From NCBI GenBank assembly GCA_963705515.1, contig CAVPJV010000009.1:248001-312000 (forward strand): 64,000 nt of DNA. The letters run 5' to 3'. The notes below the pieces were generated by a model. That model was not told where the DNA came from. It searched no databases and saw only the letters and a list, made by a program, of their open reading frames with translations. Of the stretch, positions 48,842 through 57,187 are shown in pieces. This DNA comes from Gaiellasilicea sp963705515 (GTDB lineage: Bacteria; Actinomycetota; Thermoleophilia; Gaiellales; Gaiellaceae). Each line of letters opens with the position of its first letter. The first letter of the stretch is position 1. Both the position numbers and the translations under genes were made by a program.

Positions 48842-51045
48842 GTGCGCAGTGAGCGGAGTGCGAGCAGGCCGCGCAAGCGGGCCGGCCGGCCGAGCCGGAG
48901 CCGGAGCAGATGCATGAGCTTCCGCAGCTCGCGGCGCGCACGGTGTGCGGCGACGGCGCTGCCCTCCGGCGGGCCGAACCGGGCTTCCGCCAGTGCACGG
49001 GCGAAGGGCCGGCCGTCGGCGCCCAGCTCGGCATACACCAGCTCGTGCAGCTCCTCCGGCGTCATGCTCGCGCCGACCGCGATTCCCTGGTCGGCGAGGA
49101 AGTCGACGAGCTCGCGGCGGGCCGCACCGGCCAGACGTCTCGGATCCCGCGTGAGATAGCGGCTGCGCCGCCGCACGAGCTTGACCAGGCCGAGCGCGAC
49201 GACGGCGGCGAGCGCGACCAGGACGAGCAGCCACAGGGTGCTCCGCCCCTCGCCGCCGGCGCGGCGGCCGGCCTGGGCCTGCTCCGCGAGCCGCTCCTTC
49301 TGCTCGAGCAGGCGCAGCTGGTCGGCGCCTCCCCCCTGCCCCCGCGCTGCAGCGCCGCCACCGAAGGCGTCGGCGGCGTCGCCGGCGTTGAAGCCCTGCG
49401 ACGACGCGCTGTAGCGCGCCGCGAGCGAGCCACGCCCCGGTGTGGGGTCGAACGGCAGCCAGCCGAAGCCCGGGAACCAGACCTCGACCCAGGCATGGGC
49501 GTTGTGGTCGGTCACGGTCCAGCCGCCGTCCTCGTATTTGCCGCTCGTGAAGCCGGCGGCGACGCGCGCTGGAATCCCGAGCATCCGCAGCATCAGCGCC
49601 ATCGCGCCCGCGAAATGCTGGCAGTACCCGCGCTTGCCTTCGGCGACGAAATGCGCCAGCGGGGGCAGCCCACCCGTCGCGGGCGGGTTCTCGTCGTAGG
49701 CGAAGCCTCCGGTCGAGCGCAGCCACGTCTCGATCGCGACGACGGCGCCGTAGGGCGTCCGCGCGTCAGCTCGCAGCCTGCGCGCCTCCTGCCACATCGC
49801 CTCGTACGGCCAGAGCGCGAGGTAGCGCTCGTCCGTGAAGAGGCCGTCGACGAGCCGGTCGCGGCCGGGGACGCCGAAAGGATCGACGCGGGTGCGGCCG
49901 ATGTCGAGGAAGCGGTCGAGCGCCGGCGGGTACTCGGCGTCGAGCCGGGCCAGCTCGGACGGGCCGGGCCGCGGCGCGTAGCTGTAGACCGTGTAGCTCT
50001 GTCCGCGCCTGAGGCCGTTGGAGACCCGCACGAGGCCGTCCGAGAGGCGGAAGACGTTGCCCAGGCTCGGTGCATTGAGCTCGACCGGCTGCGCGGCTGC
50101 AATGACGTGGGTGTCGCGGAGCGCGACCACCTCGACGTCCTGGCGGATCCAGGTGCCGCGGTCGAGCGAGCGCGCGGGCAGGAGCGGGTCGTTCGGGAGC
50201 CTGCCGCTCGCCGGCCCGCTCGAGAGCGGCGTCGGGTTCTCGAGCCAGCGGTCGGAGTCGAACTGGTCGAGCGTCGTCGCCCGCCAGTAGAGCCCGCGCT
50301 TCGGGCCTGTGATCCGCAACACGGTCGTCCGCTTCTTCGCGAACTCGATCCCGTCGTACGTGCCGTCCCAGACGTAGCTGACGGAGACGGGCTGACCCAG
50401 GCCGCCGGCGCTCCACTGCTCCCACGAGAGCACCCCCTCCTTGGCGACGGCCGCGGAGCTCGCGGCGCTCGCGGCGGCGATGACGATCGCGGCGCCGGCG
50501 ACGAGCGCAGGAAGACGCCGCGCGGAACGCAGGCCGGCGAGCACCCACAGCGCGGCGGCCAGGATCACGACGCCGTACGCGCTGCTGCGCACGGGAGAGA
50601 GCGCGGCGGGCCAGCCGGCACCGGCGATGACCACGAGCAGCGCCGGCAGCGGTCGTCGCGCCGCGATCGCCTGCGCAAGCAGGACGCAGAAGCCGAAGAT
50701 CGCGAGCAGCACGACGCCGTGCATCCGCTGGTGCTCGAGCGCGTTGAAGGGCACGGTGACGTCGTAGAAACCGCCGACGCCGTTGGCGAAGCGATCGAGG
50801 ACGGGGCCGAAGAAGCCGGGCCGATCGTCGATCGCAGGCGTGTCCAGCGCGACCCAGGCGGCGGTCAGCGCAGCCGGCGCGATCAGCGCGAGGCGAAGCC
50901 AGAGCTGCGGCGCCAGCGCCGGAACGAGCGCGAGCAGGACGACCCAGACCCAGTCGGCGCCGGGTGCGTGCGTCTCCTCGAGCCGGAGCCAACCGAGTGC
51001 GATCAGCAGGGCCGGGAAGGCGTAGACGCCGCATGTCTTAGCCAT
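48838..51045 (-). CDS. Transglutaminase-like membrane protein (DUF3488/DUF4129 architecture)
   Basis: The 735-residue protein has an N-terminal block of about six to seven membrane helices (to about 230), an external transglutaminase-like domain with the triad Cys475 (KRGYCQHFAGA), His517 (DHNAHAWVEVW) and Asp533 (GWLPFDPTPG), one more helix at about 605-625, and a cytoplasmic C-terminal DUF4129. Start ATG 51045 overlaps DUF58 by 8 nt. With DUF58 and MoxR it forms a widespread three-gene module thought to act on envelope proteins; the substrate is unknown. Confidence 0.9.
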   Translation of the reverse strand: MAKTCGVYAFPALLIALGWLRLEETHAPGADWVWVVLLALVPALAPQLWLRLALIAPAALTAAWVALDTPAIDDRPGFFGPVLDRFANGVGGFYDVTVPFNALEHQRMHGVVLLAIFGFCVLLAQAIAARRPLPALLVVIAGAGWPAALSPVRSSAYGVVILAAALWVLAGLRSARRLPALVAGAAIVIAAASAASSAAVAKEGVLSWEQWSAGGLGQPVSVSYVWDGTYDGIEFAKKRTTVLRITGPKRGLYWRATTLDQFDSDRWLENPTPLSSGPASGRLPNDPLLPARSLDRGTWIRQDVEVVALRDTHVIAAAQPVELNAPSLGNVFRLSDGLVRVSNGLRRGQSYTVYSYAPRPGPSELARLDAEYPPALDRFLDIGRTRVDPFGVPGRDRLVDGLFTDERYLALWPYEAMWQEARRLRADARTPYGAVVAIETWLRSTGGFAYDENPPATGGLPPLAHFVAEGKRGYCQHFAGAMALMLRMLGIPARVAAGFTSGKYEDGGWTVTDHNAHAWVEVWFPGFGWLPFDPTPGRGSLAARYSASSQGFNAGDAADAFGGGAAARGQGGGADQLRLLEQKERLAEQAQAGRRAGGEGRSTLWLLVLVALAAVVALGLVKLVRRRSRYLTRDPRRLAGAARRELVDFLADQGIAVGASMTPEELHELVYAELGADGRPFARALAEARFGPPEGSAVAAHRARRELRKLMHLLRLRLGRPARLRGLLALRSLRT

Positions 51046-52237
51046 GGGCGCTCCGGACAGCGGGGGCGGCGCCGAGCACGGCGGCGAGCGAGTCGCCGCG
51101 CCGGACGACGGCGACGGCGACACCTGCGGCCTGGAGCCGGAGCAGCTCCGGCTCGACCTTCGTCGGCCGGCCCGCGAAGCTCGCGCTGTCGACCCAGACG
51201 ATGCTGACTCCCTGTGCGGCGAGCGAGCGCTGCACGAGCTTCGTCGCGAGCGCGCCCGACAGGCGGGCCGTGATGACGACGGTCTCGACGGCCCGGGACG
51301 CAGGCCCGCTCTCGCGCGAGAGCATCTCGACCACCGGCCGGGTGCCGTCGGCCTCTGCCTCGGCGAGGACGGCGAGCGCCGCCAGCCAGTCGCCGTCGAG
51401 CGACGTGACCCGGACGGTCGGCCGCGCCGCCGAGTTGACGGCGAGCACGGCCCGGCGGTTGTGCGCCGCGTGCGCGCGCAGGATCGACCCTGCCGCGCGC
51501 ACCTGCACGTCGAAGCTGTCCTCGACCACGGCGCTCGCATCCGCGTCGAGGATGACCGCGATCTCGTCGCGAGGCGCATCCTCGAGCTCCTTCACCATCA
51601 GCTGGCCGCGGCGGGCCGTCGTCTTCCAGTGCACCTTCCGCAGCGACTCCCCCTGCTCGTACTCGCGGACCGAGTGGAGGTCGAAGCCAGACGGGCGCCG
51701 GAGCAGCAGCCTGCGGCCGTCCTGGGCGTGGGCGCCGCTCTCGGAGAAGAGCCGGTCGAGCGGCACGAGCCGCGGGTAGACGAGCAGCGAGCCTCGCGCG
51801 TCGAGCTCGACGTCCATGTGCGCGAGCCCGAACGGGTCGTCGACCGTCGCGCGCGCCTGCTCGACGACGTAGCGTCCGCGCGGCACGCGTTCGAGGACGT
51901 ACGTGCCGCGGTAGCCGGTGCCGGTGCGGGCGAGCGTCGTCACCTGGTCGCCGAAGCGGGCGATCGTCTCCGTGATCGCGATCCCGGCCGCCGGTATCCG
52001 CGACTCGGGCTGGACGTCGAGACCGACCCAGACGTCCCCGCCCTCGAGCAGAACTCCCTTGCCGGCACGCCGCCGCAGCGTCATCGGGCCGGCGGCCAGC
52101 CACACCCACGCGACGGCGGCGAGCGGCGCCAGCACGAGCCCGGTCGCGACGGGGTAGAGCGCCTTGACGCCGAAGAGCCACGCGACGACGTACGTCGCCG
52201 CACCCAGCAGCAGCGTCAGCCAGCCGCGGCGGGTCAT
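51038..52237 (-). CDS. DUF58 protein with N-terminal membrane helices
   Basis: The 399-residue protein starts with two membrane helices (about 7-50), then a beta-rich part and the DUF58 motif SVREYEQGESLRKVHWKTTAR, followed by a vWA-like fold (DEIAVILDADASAVVEDSFD) lacking a strict MIDAS. It lies between moxR and the transglutaminase gene and is a presumed partner of the MoxR ATPase. Four nt separate it from moxR. Confidence 0.9.
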   Translation of the reverse strand: MTRRGWLTLLLGAATYVVAWLFGVKALYPVATGLVLAPLAAVAWVWLAAGPMTLRRRAGKGVLLEGGDVWVGLDVQPESRIPAAGIAITETIARFGDQVTTLARTGTGYRGTYVLERVPRGRYVVEQARATVDDPFGLAHMDVELDARGSLLVYPRLVPLDRLFSESGAHAQDGRRLLLRRPSGFDLHSVREYEQGESLRKVHWKTTARRGQLMVKELEDAPRDEIAVILDADASAVVEDSFDVQVRAAGSILRAHAAHNRRAVLAVNSAARPTVRVTSLDGDWLAALAVLAEAEADGTRPVVEMLSRESGPASRAVETVVITARLSGALATKLVQRSLAAQGVSIVWVDSASFAGRPTKVEPELLRLQAAGVAVAVVRRGDSLAAVLGAAPAVRSAHG

Positions 52238-52240
52238 CGC

Positions 52241-53203
52241 CTAGACGGGGACGGGGGTCTGCTCGACCGCCTCGCCGACGATCTCCTCGGCCGTGAGCCC
52301 GGCGGAGCGCGCCTCCGGCGCGAGGATCAGCCGGTGTGCGAGCACCGGCCGCGCGATCGCCTTGACGTCGTCCGGAAGCACGTAGTCGCGGCCCTCGGCG
52401 AGCGCGCGGGCTTTCGCGACCCGGAGCAGCGCGATCCCCGAGCGCGGGCTGGCGCCGAGCGCGAGCCGGGAGCTGCCGCGCGTATGGCGGAGGAGCGCGA
52501 CGACGTAGCGGTTGAGACTCTCCTCGACGAAGAGCGAGCGCGCCTCCTCGATCGCAGCCGTGACCTCGGCGAGCGTCGCGACCGGCACCAGCGAGTCGAG
52601 CGGAGGCTCGGTCGTCTGCTCGTTCAGCATCCGCGCCTCGTCGGCGAGCGGCGGATAGCCGAGTGCGAGCTTCATCGAGAAGCGGTCGAGCTGTGCCTCG
52701 GGCAGCGGGTACGTGCCCTCGTACTCGATCGGGTTCTGGGTCGCGATCACCATGAACGGCGGGTCGAGCGGGAACGACTCGCCGTCGATCGTCACCTGGC
52801 TCTCCTGCATCGCCTCGAGCAACGCCGCCTGCGTCTTCGGCGAGGCGCGGTTGATCTCGTCGACGAGGAGCACGTTCGCGAAGACCGGGCCCGGCCGGAA
52901 CTCGAACTCGTTCGTGCGCTGGTTGAAGACGTTGACGCCCGTGACGTCCGACGGAAGCAGGTCGGGCGTGAACTGGATGCGCGAGAACTCGAGGTCGAGC
53001 GAGCGCGCGAGCGACTTGGCGAGCATTGTCTTGCCGACCCCGGGGAAGTCCTCGACGATCACGTGCCCCTCGGCGACGAGCGCGAGCACGATCAGGCGGA
53101 GCGTGTCGACGGGCGCATGGACGACGCGGGCGAGGTTCTCGACGAGCCGCTCGACCGTCTCGGCCGACAACGCGACGGCTGCGGGGTCGCGCCTAGCCTC
53201 CAC
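52241..53203 (-). CDS. MoxR-family AAA+ ATPase
   Basis: A chaperone-like AAA+ ATPase of 320 residues. Walker A FPGVGKTM (53-60), Walker B VLLVDEINRASPKTQAALLEAM, sensor-1 VIATQNPIEYEGTYPLPEAQ and arginine-finger LDRFSMKL are all present. MoxR proteins mature or activate vWA proteins; DUF58 encoded next is the likely client. It overlaps the coaBC stop by 11 nt. Confidence 0.94.
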   Translation of the reverse strand: MEARRDPAAVALSAETVERLVENLARVVHAPVDTLRLIVLALVAEGHVIVEDFPGVGKTMLAKSLARSLDLEFSRIQFTPDLLPSDVTGVNVFNQRTNEFEFRPGPVFANVLLVDEINRASPKTQAALLEAMQESQVTIDGESFPLDPPFMVIATQNPIEYEGTYPLPEAQLDRFSMKLALGYPPLADEARMLNEQTTEPPLDSLVPVATLAEVTAAIEEARSLFVEESLNRYVVALLRHTRGSSRLALGASPRSGIALLRVAKARALAEGRDYVLPDDVKAIARPVLAHRLILAPEARSAGLTAEEIVGEAVEQTPVPV

Positions 53204-54377
53204 GACGCTCCTCGAGCAGCCGTTCGACCTCGTCGACGATGCCGGCGGCGATCTCCGCCTTCGACGCCCGTGGGAGCTCGCGCTCGCCGGAGCGCGTCAC
53301 GAGCGTGACCTCGTTGTCGGTCGAGTCGAAGCCGATGCCGGGTGCGGACACGTCGTTGTAGACGACGAGATCGAGGTTCTTGTCTGTGAGCATCCGCCGC
53401 TTCCGCTCGAGCCCCGCCTCGCCCAGCTCCGCGCCGAAGCCGACCAGCACCTGGCCGTTGCGCTCCTGCTCGCCGAGCCGCGCGAGGATGTCCACGGTGG
53501 GCTCGAGCTCGAGCACCCAGGCCGCGCCGCTCTTCGCGCGCTTCCCCTCGATCTGCTCGGCGGGCCGATAGTCGGCGACCGCCGCCGCCATCACGACGAC
53601 GTCGGCGTCGACCGAGCGGCTCCGCGCCTCGCGCTCGAGATCTGCGGCAGTCGGTACCTCGACCACCTCCACCCCGGCCGGCGCCGCCACGGCCAGGTTC
53701 GACGCGAGCAGCGTCACGGTCGCGCCGCGGCGCTTCGCTTCGGTGGCGAGGGCGACGCCCATCCGGCCGGACGAGCGGTTGCCGAGGAAACGGACGGCGT
53801 CCAGCGGCTCGCGGGTGCCGCCGGCGCTGACGAGCACACGTGCGCCGGCGAGAGGGCTCTGCGTGGCCGTGGCGCCGTCGCCGAGCAGCGCCTCGATCCG
53901 GCGGGCGATCTCCTCCGGCTCGGTCATCCGGCCGAGACCGACCTCGCCCTCGGCCAGCTCGCCTGCCTCCGGCCCGATCAGCTCGACGCCGCGCTCGCGC
54001 AATGTCGCTGCGTTCGCCTGGGTCGCCGCGTGCTCCCACATCCGCGTGTTCATCGCCGGCGCGGCGAGAATCGGCCCGCGGTGCGCGAGCGCCGCCTCGG
54101 TGAGGACGTCGTCGGCGAGCCCGTGGGCGAGCTTCGCCATCGTGTTCGCCGTCAGCGGCGCGATCACGAGCAGGTCGGCGCGCTCCAGGTGCGGGTACGG
54201 ATCGTCGCTCTGTGACGTGCGCGCCAGGGCGAAGAAGGTCTCGGCGCGGACGAAGCGCTCGGCGCCGCGCGTCGGCAGCGGCAGCACGTCGTGCCCGGCC
54301 TTGACGAGGAGCCGCACGAGCTCGCAGGCCTTGTAGGCCGCGATGCCGCCGGTGATCCCGAGCAGGATGCGCGCCAT
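53193..54377 (-). CDS. coaBC: Bifunctional phosphopantothenoylcysteine decarboxylase/phosphopantothenate-cysteine ligase
   Basis: Two steps of coenzyme A synthesis. The 394-residue protein has the FMN-binding CoaC half (GITGGIAAYKACELVRLL; PHLERADLLVIAPLTANTMAK with the catalytic His; APAMNTRMWEH) and the CoaB half (VSAGGTREPLDAVRFLGNRS SGRMG region; VVMAAAVADYRP; the K-rich loop LTDKNLDLVVYNDV). A GGGGAG site precedes the ATG. gmk-rpoZ-coaBC order is usual in actinobacteria. Confidence 0.95.
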   Translation of the reverse strand: MARILLGITGGIAAYKACELVRLLVKAGHDVLPLPTRGAERFVRAETFFALARTSQSDDPYPHLERADLLVIAPLTANTMAKLAHGLADDVLTEAALAHRGPILAAPAMNTRMWEHAATQANAATLRERGVELIGPEAGELAEGEVGLGRMTEPEEIARRIEALLGDGATATQSPLAGARVLVSAGGTREPLDAVRFLGNRSSGRMGVALATEAKRRGATVTLLASNLAVAAPAGVEVVEVPTAADLEREARSRSVDADVVVMAAAVADYRPAEQIEGKRAKSGAAWVLELEPTVDILARLGEQERNGQVLVGFGAELGEAGLERKRRMLTDKNLDLVVYNDVSAPGIGFDSTDNEVTLVTRSGERELPRASKAEIAAGIVDEVERLLEERRGG

Positions 54378-54445
54378 CTCCCCAATTGTGCCCGCACAGA
54401 GACACCGCGGTGGCGGTTTACCCGTTTCGCGAGCGAGAAAAGGGT

Positions 54446-54694
54446 CTAGCGCTTGCCGTAGTCGTACTTGATCTTGCCCTGGGCGATCTCCTCCAGGGAC
54501 ATGGTCAAGTAGTTCTTCGAGCGCGACTCGACGAGCGGCGGCGGGGCCTCTTCGAAGCCCATGCCCTCGCCGAGCTGGTGGTGGTAGTTGTTGATCTGCC
54601 GCGCGCGCTTGGCCGCGACGATGACCAGCGCGTAGCGCGAGTCGACCCCACCGGCGTCCGTGTTCAGCAGTTCATCGATGCGAGGATGGATCAT
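54446..54694 (-). CDS. rpoZ: DNA-directed RNA polymerase subunit omega
   Basis: The 82-residue omega subunit aids assembly of RNA polymerase around beta-prime. IHPRIDELLNTDAGGVDSRY, ALVIVAAKRARQIN and SLEEIAQGKIKYDYG are family marks. Its ATG overlaps the gmk stop by 4 nt; 68 nt separate it from coaBC. Confidence 0.95.
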   Translation of the reverse strand: MIHPRIDELLNTDAGGVDSRYALVIVAAKRARQINNYHHQLGEGMGFEEAPPPLVESRSKNYLTMSLEEIAQGKIKYDYGKR

Positions 54695-55287
54695 GAGCCG
54701 GCCATGGTACCCGCAGCGGCGAGCTCCTGTTGGACGAGAGCGGAGAGCGCGTCGGTCGCGCGCTCGACGTCGTCGTTTCGGACCATGTAGCGGAACCGGT
54801 AGGCCTGCTCGAGCTGGTGACGGGCCAGAGCGATCCGGTCCTCGATCTCGCCGGAGCTCTCGGTCGCACGGGCGCGGAGCCGCCGCTCCAGCTCGGGGAC
54901 GTCGGCGGCGATGAAGAGGGTGACGCTCCGGTCGACCTCGTCCTGCACCGTCCGGGCGCCGTCGATCTCGAGCTCGAGCACGCAGACGCGCCCCTCGGCG
55001 GCGATCCGGTCCATCTCAGACGCAAGGGTCCCGTAGCGGCCGCCGACGAACTCGACGTGCTCGAGGAACGCGCCCGCCTCGATCCGCTCGACGAACTCCT
55101 CTTCGCTGAGGAACCAGTACTCGCGTCCGTTCGTCTCGTTCGGCCGCTGCGGGCGGGTCGTCGCCGAGACCGCCACCTCGAGCTCCGGGTGCCGCTCGAC
55201 GAGCCGCTTGATCAGCGTCCCCTTGCCGGCCCCGCTCGGGCCGGTGATCACGAAGACGGGCAGCGGCCTATCTGTTGAAGAGGCCAA
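54691..55287 (-). CDS. gmk: Guanylate kinase
   Basis: Phosphorylates GMP to GDP. The 198-residue protein has GPSGAGKGT (16-24), SATTRPQRPNETNGREYWFL for GMP binding, EHVEFVGGRYGTLASE and LARHQLEQAYRFRYMVRNDD. Length is normal. It overlaps mihF by 20 nt. Confidence 0.96.
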   Translation of the reverse strand: MASSTDRPLPVFVITGPSGAGKGTLIKRLVERHPELEVAVSATTRPQRPNETNGREYWFLSEEEFVERIEAGAFLEHVEFVGGRYGTLASEMDRIAAEGRVCVLELEIDGARTVQDEVDRSVTLFIAADVPELERRLRARATESSGEIEDRIALARHQLEQAYRFRYMVRNDDVERATDALSALVQQELAAAGTMAGS

Positions 55288-55597
55288 TGAGCTCCGCGCG
55301 CTGCCGCTCGGAGAGGCCGCCCACGGTCTTCGACTGGCTGATCCGGCACTGGTTCAGCAACCGCGCCGCCTTCACGCGCCCGAACTTCGGCACCGCCATC
55401 AGCATGTCGAACACCTTCGCGGTCGAGACGTACTCAGGCGGGTCGAGCAGAATCCCCTCGATCTGCACGCGTCCGTCCTTGAGGTCCTTCTTCAGCTGAG
55501 CGCGCCGGACTCGGATGTCGTTGGCCCGCTTGAGAGCTTCCATCCTCTGATCCAGCGACCGCAGCGGGGCCTGGGCTTGCGTCTTCGACGACACCAT
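55268..55597 (-). CDS. mihF: Actinobacterial integration host factor
   Basis: A nucleoid protein unrelated to E. coli IHF that bends or stiffens DNA. The 109-residue protein has the basic helix DLKDGRVQIEGILLDPPEY and the helix-two-turn-helix VSTAKVFDMLMAVPKFGRVK AARLLNQCRIS region. It heads the operon mihF-gmk-rpoZ-coaBC. The promoter just upstream puts the likely transcript start at or within a few nt of the ATG, with no Shine-Dalgarno. Confidence 0.95.
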   Translation of the reverse strand: MVSSKTQAQAPLRSLDQRMEALKRANDIRVRRAQLKKDLKDGRVQIEGILLDPPEYVSTAKVFDMLMAVPKFGRVKAARLLNQCRISQSKTVGGLSERQRAELIGLFNR

Positions 55598-55606
55598 GAG
55601 CGCGGG

Positions 55607-55634
55607 ATACTAGCAGCCTTCCAGACTCGGTCAA
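55607..55634 (-). promoter_or_regulatory. Promoter of mihF-gmk-rpoZ-coaBC (TTGACC - 16 bp - TAGTAT)
   Basis: The best promoter in the window: -35 TTGACC (55629-55634) and -10 TAGTAT (55607-55612). The -35 covers the pyrKD stop codon (55631-55633). Nine nt lie between the -10 and the ATG, so the mRNA should be leaderless or nearly so. Confidence 0.65.
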
Positions 55635-57187
55635 GCAGTCGCTTTCGCCCTGTTTCCAGGCACTTTTTGCATCTTGTTGTCTAATCTGGATACGCTCATT
55701 TGCAGGGAGGAATGCGCGAGACCGCGTGCGTCCAGAGGATGTCCGAGGTCCCGCGCGGCGATCTCGGCGGCGAGCTCCGACCTCACCCGAACCGGTGCAT
55801 CGGGGTCACCGAAGAGGACGGTTCCGAGCGCGACCGCGCTCGCGCCGGCCGCGAACAGCTCGAGCGCGTCGAGCCCGGATCGGACTCCGCCCATGCCCAC
55901 GATCGGGATCTCAACGGCGGTTGCGCACGCGTAGACCGCGGCGAGCGCCACCGGCTTCAGCGCCGGTCCCGAGTAGCCGCCGGTACCGCGGGCGAGCACA
56001 GGACGCAGCGTGTGCGGGTCGAGCGCGAGCCCGCGCAGCGTGTTCACGAGCGAGAGCCCGTCGGCGCCGGCCGCCTCGACCGCACGCGCCGCCTCGGCGA
56101 TGTCCCACGCAGCAGGCGAGAGCTTGGCGTAGAGCGGCAGCCGGGTGGCTTCGCGGCAGGCGGCGACGATCGCGGCCGCGCTCTCGGGCGCCTCGTCGAC
56201 GTTCGGGCAGGAGAGGTTGAGCTCGATCGCGGCCACGTCCTCGAGCGCGGCGCACGTCTCGGCGTACTCGGACGCGACGAAGCCGCCGACGGAGACCCAC
56301 AGCGGCACGCCGAGACGGCGCAGGCGCGGCAGCGTCTCGGTGAGGAAGCGCTCGCGGCCCGGGTTCGCGAGCCCGATCGAGTTGAGCATGCCGGCGTCCG
56401 TCTCCGCGATCCGGACCGCGGGATTGCCTTCGCGCGGCTCCGACGTGATCGTCTTCGTTACGAAGGCGTCGAGCGAGCGCGCCACCTCCGGGGCGGTGAG
56501 CGCGTCCAGGCAGCCTGATGCGTTAAGCAGCATCCGGAGGACCGGTCCCTCGACGCAGAGGCGCTTCAGCTCGCCGTCGAGCTCGACCGCGCAGCCGTAG
56601 CAGGCTCCGTAGCCGCACGCCATCGGGGCCTCCCAGGCGAGTTGGGCATCGGGCACGAGCGTTCGCAGGGCCGCCAGCATCGGCTCGGGCCCGCACGCGA
56701 GCACGTCGTGACGCTCCTCCGGCAGCAGCGCGGTGACGTAGTCAGGCTCGATGCAGACGTCTGCGCCGGGCAGCAGCGCGGCCGCCTCGGCGTGCCGCTC
56801 GCTGCGGAAGCCGAGGATCGCAGGCGCGCCGGGCAGCCGCTGTGACAGATACGGCAGCGGTGCGATCCCGATCCCGCCGCCGACGAGCAGTGGGCGCTCG
56901 ACGTCGAGGTCGAAGCCGTTGCCGAGCGGGCCGAGCACGTGCAGCCGCTCACCGCGCTCGAGCTCGCAGAGAGCTCGCGTTCCCGGGCCGACCGGATCGA
57001 TCAGGAACGCCAGCTCGCCTGCGTCCGCGAGGCAGACGCTCATCGGCCGCGGCAGCACCCGTCCGGGCGCCTCGAGCATGAAGAACTGGCCGGGGATCCC
57101 GGCGTCGAGGCCGCCTTGCTCCACGCGGAGCAGCGTGTACGGCCCAGCCTGCTCGGAGCCGGTGACCCTACGCCGCTCGCGTCTCAT
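55631..57187 (-). CDS. pyrKD: Fused dihydroorotate dehydrogenase: electron-transfer subunit PyrK + catalytic subunit PyrD (class 1B)
   Basis: Oxidises dihydroorotate to orotate with NAD+. One uninterrupted frame of 518 residues joins PyrK (1-213: PGQFFMLEAPGRVLPRPMSV FAD region; VGGGIGIAPLPYL; 2Fe-2S ligands Cys191, Cys196, Cys199, Cys211) directly to PyrD (215-518: NASGCLDAL, FVTKTITSEPREGNP, LNLSCPNVDEAPES with catalytic Cys327, VNTLRGLALD, GMGGVRSGLDALEL). Normally these are two proteins forming a heterotetramer. The ATG at 57187 overlaps carB by 20 nt. Last gene of the pyr operon. Confidence 0.93.
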   Translation of the reverse strand: MRRERRRVTGSEQAGPYTLLRVEQGGLDAGIPGQFFMLEAPGRVLPRPMSVCLADAGELAFLIDPVGPGTRALCELERGERLHVLGPLGNGFDLDVERPLLVGGGIGIAPLPYLSQRLPGAPAILGFRSERHAEAAALLPGADVCIEPDYVTALLPEERHDVLACGPEPMLAALRTLVPDAQLAWEAPMACGYGACYGCAVELDGELKRLCVEGPVLRMLLNASGCLDALTAPEVARSLDAFVTKTITSEPREGNPAVRIAETDAGMLNSIGLANPGRERFLTETLPRLRRLGVPLWVSVGGFVASEYAETCAALEDVAAIELNLSCPNVDEAPESAAAIVAACREATRLPLYAKLSPAAWDIAEAARAVEAAGADGLSLVNTLRGLALDPHTLRPVLARGTGGYSGPALKPVALAAVYACATAVEIPIVGMGGVRSGLDALELFAAGASAVALGTVLFGDPDAPVRVRSELAAEIAARDLGHPLDARGLAHSSLQMSVSRLDNKMQKVPGNRAKATA

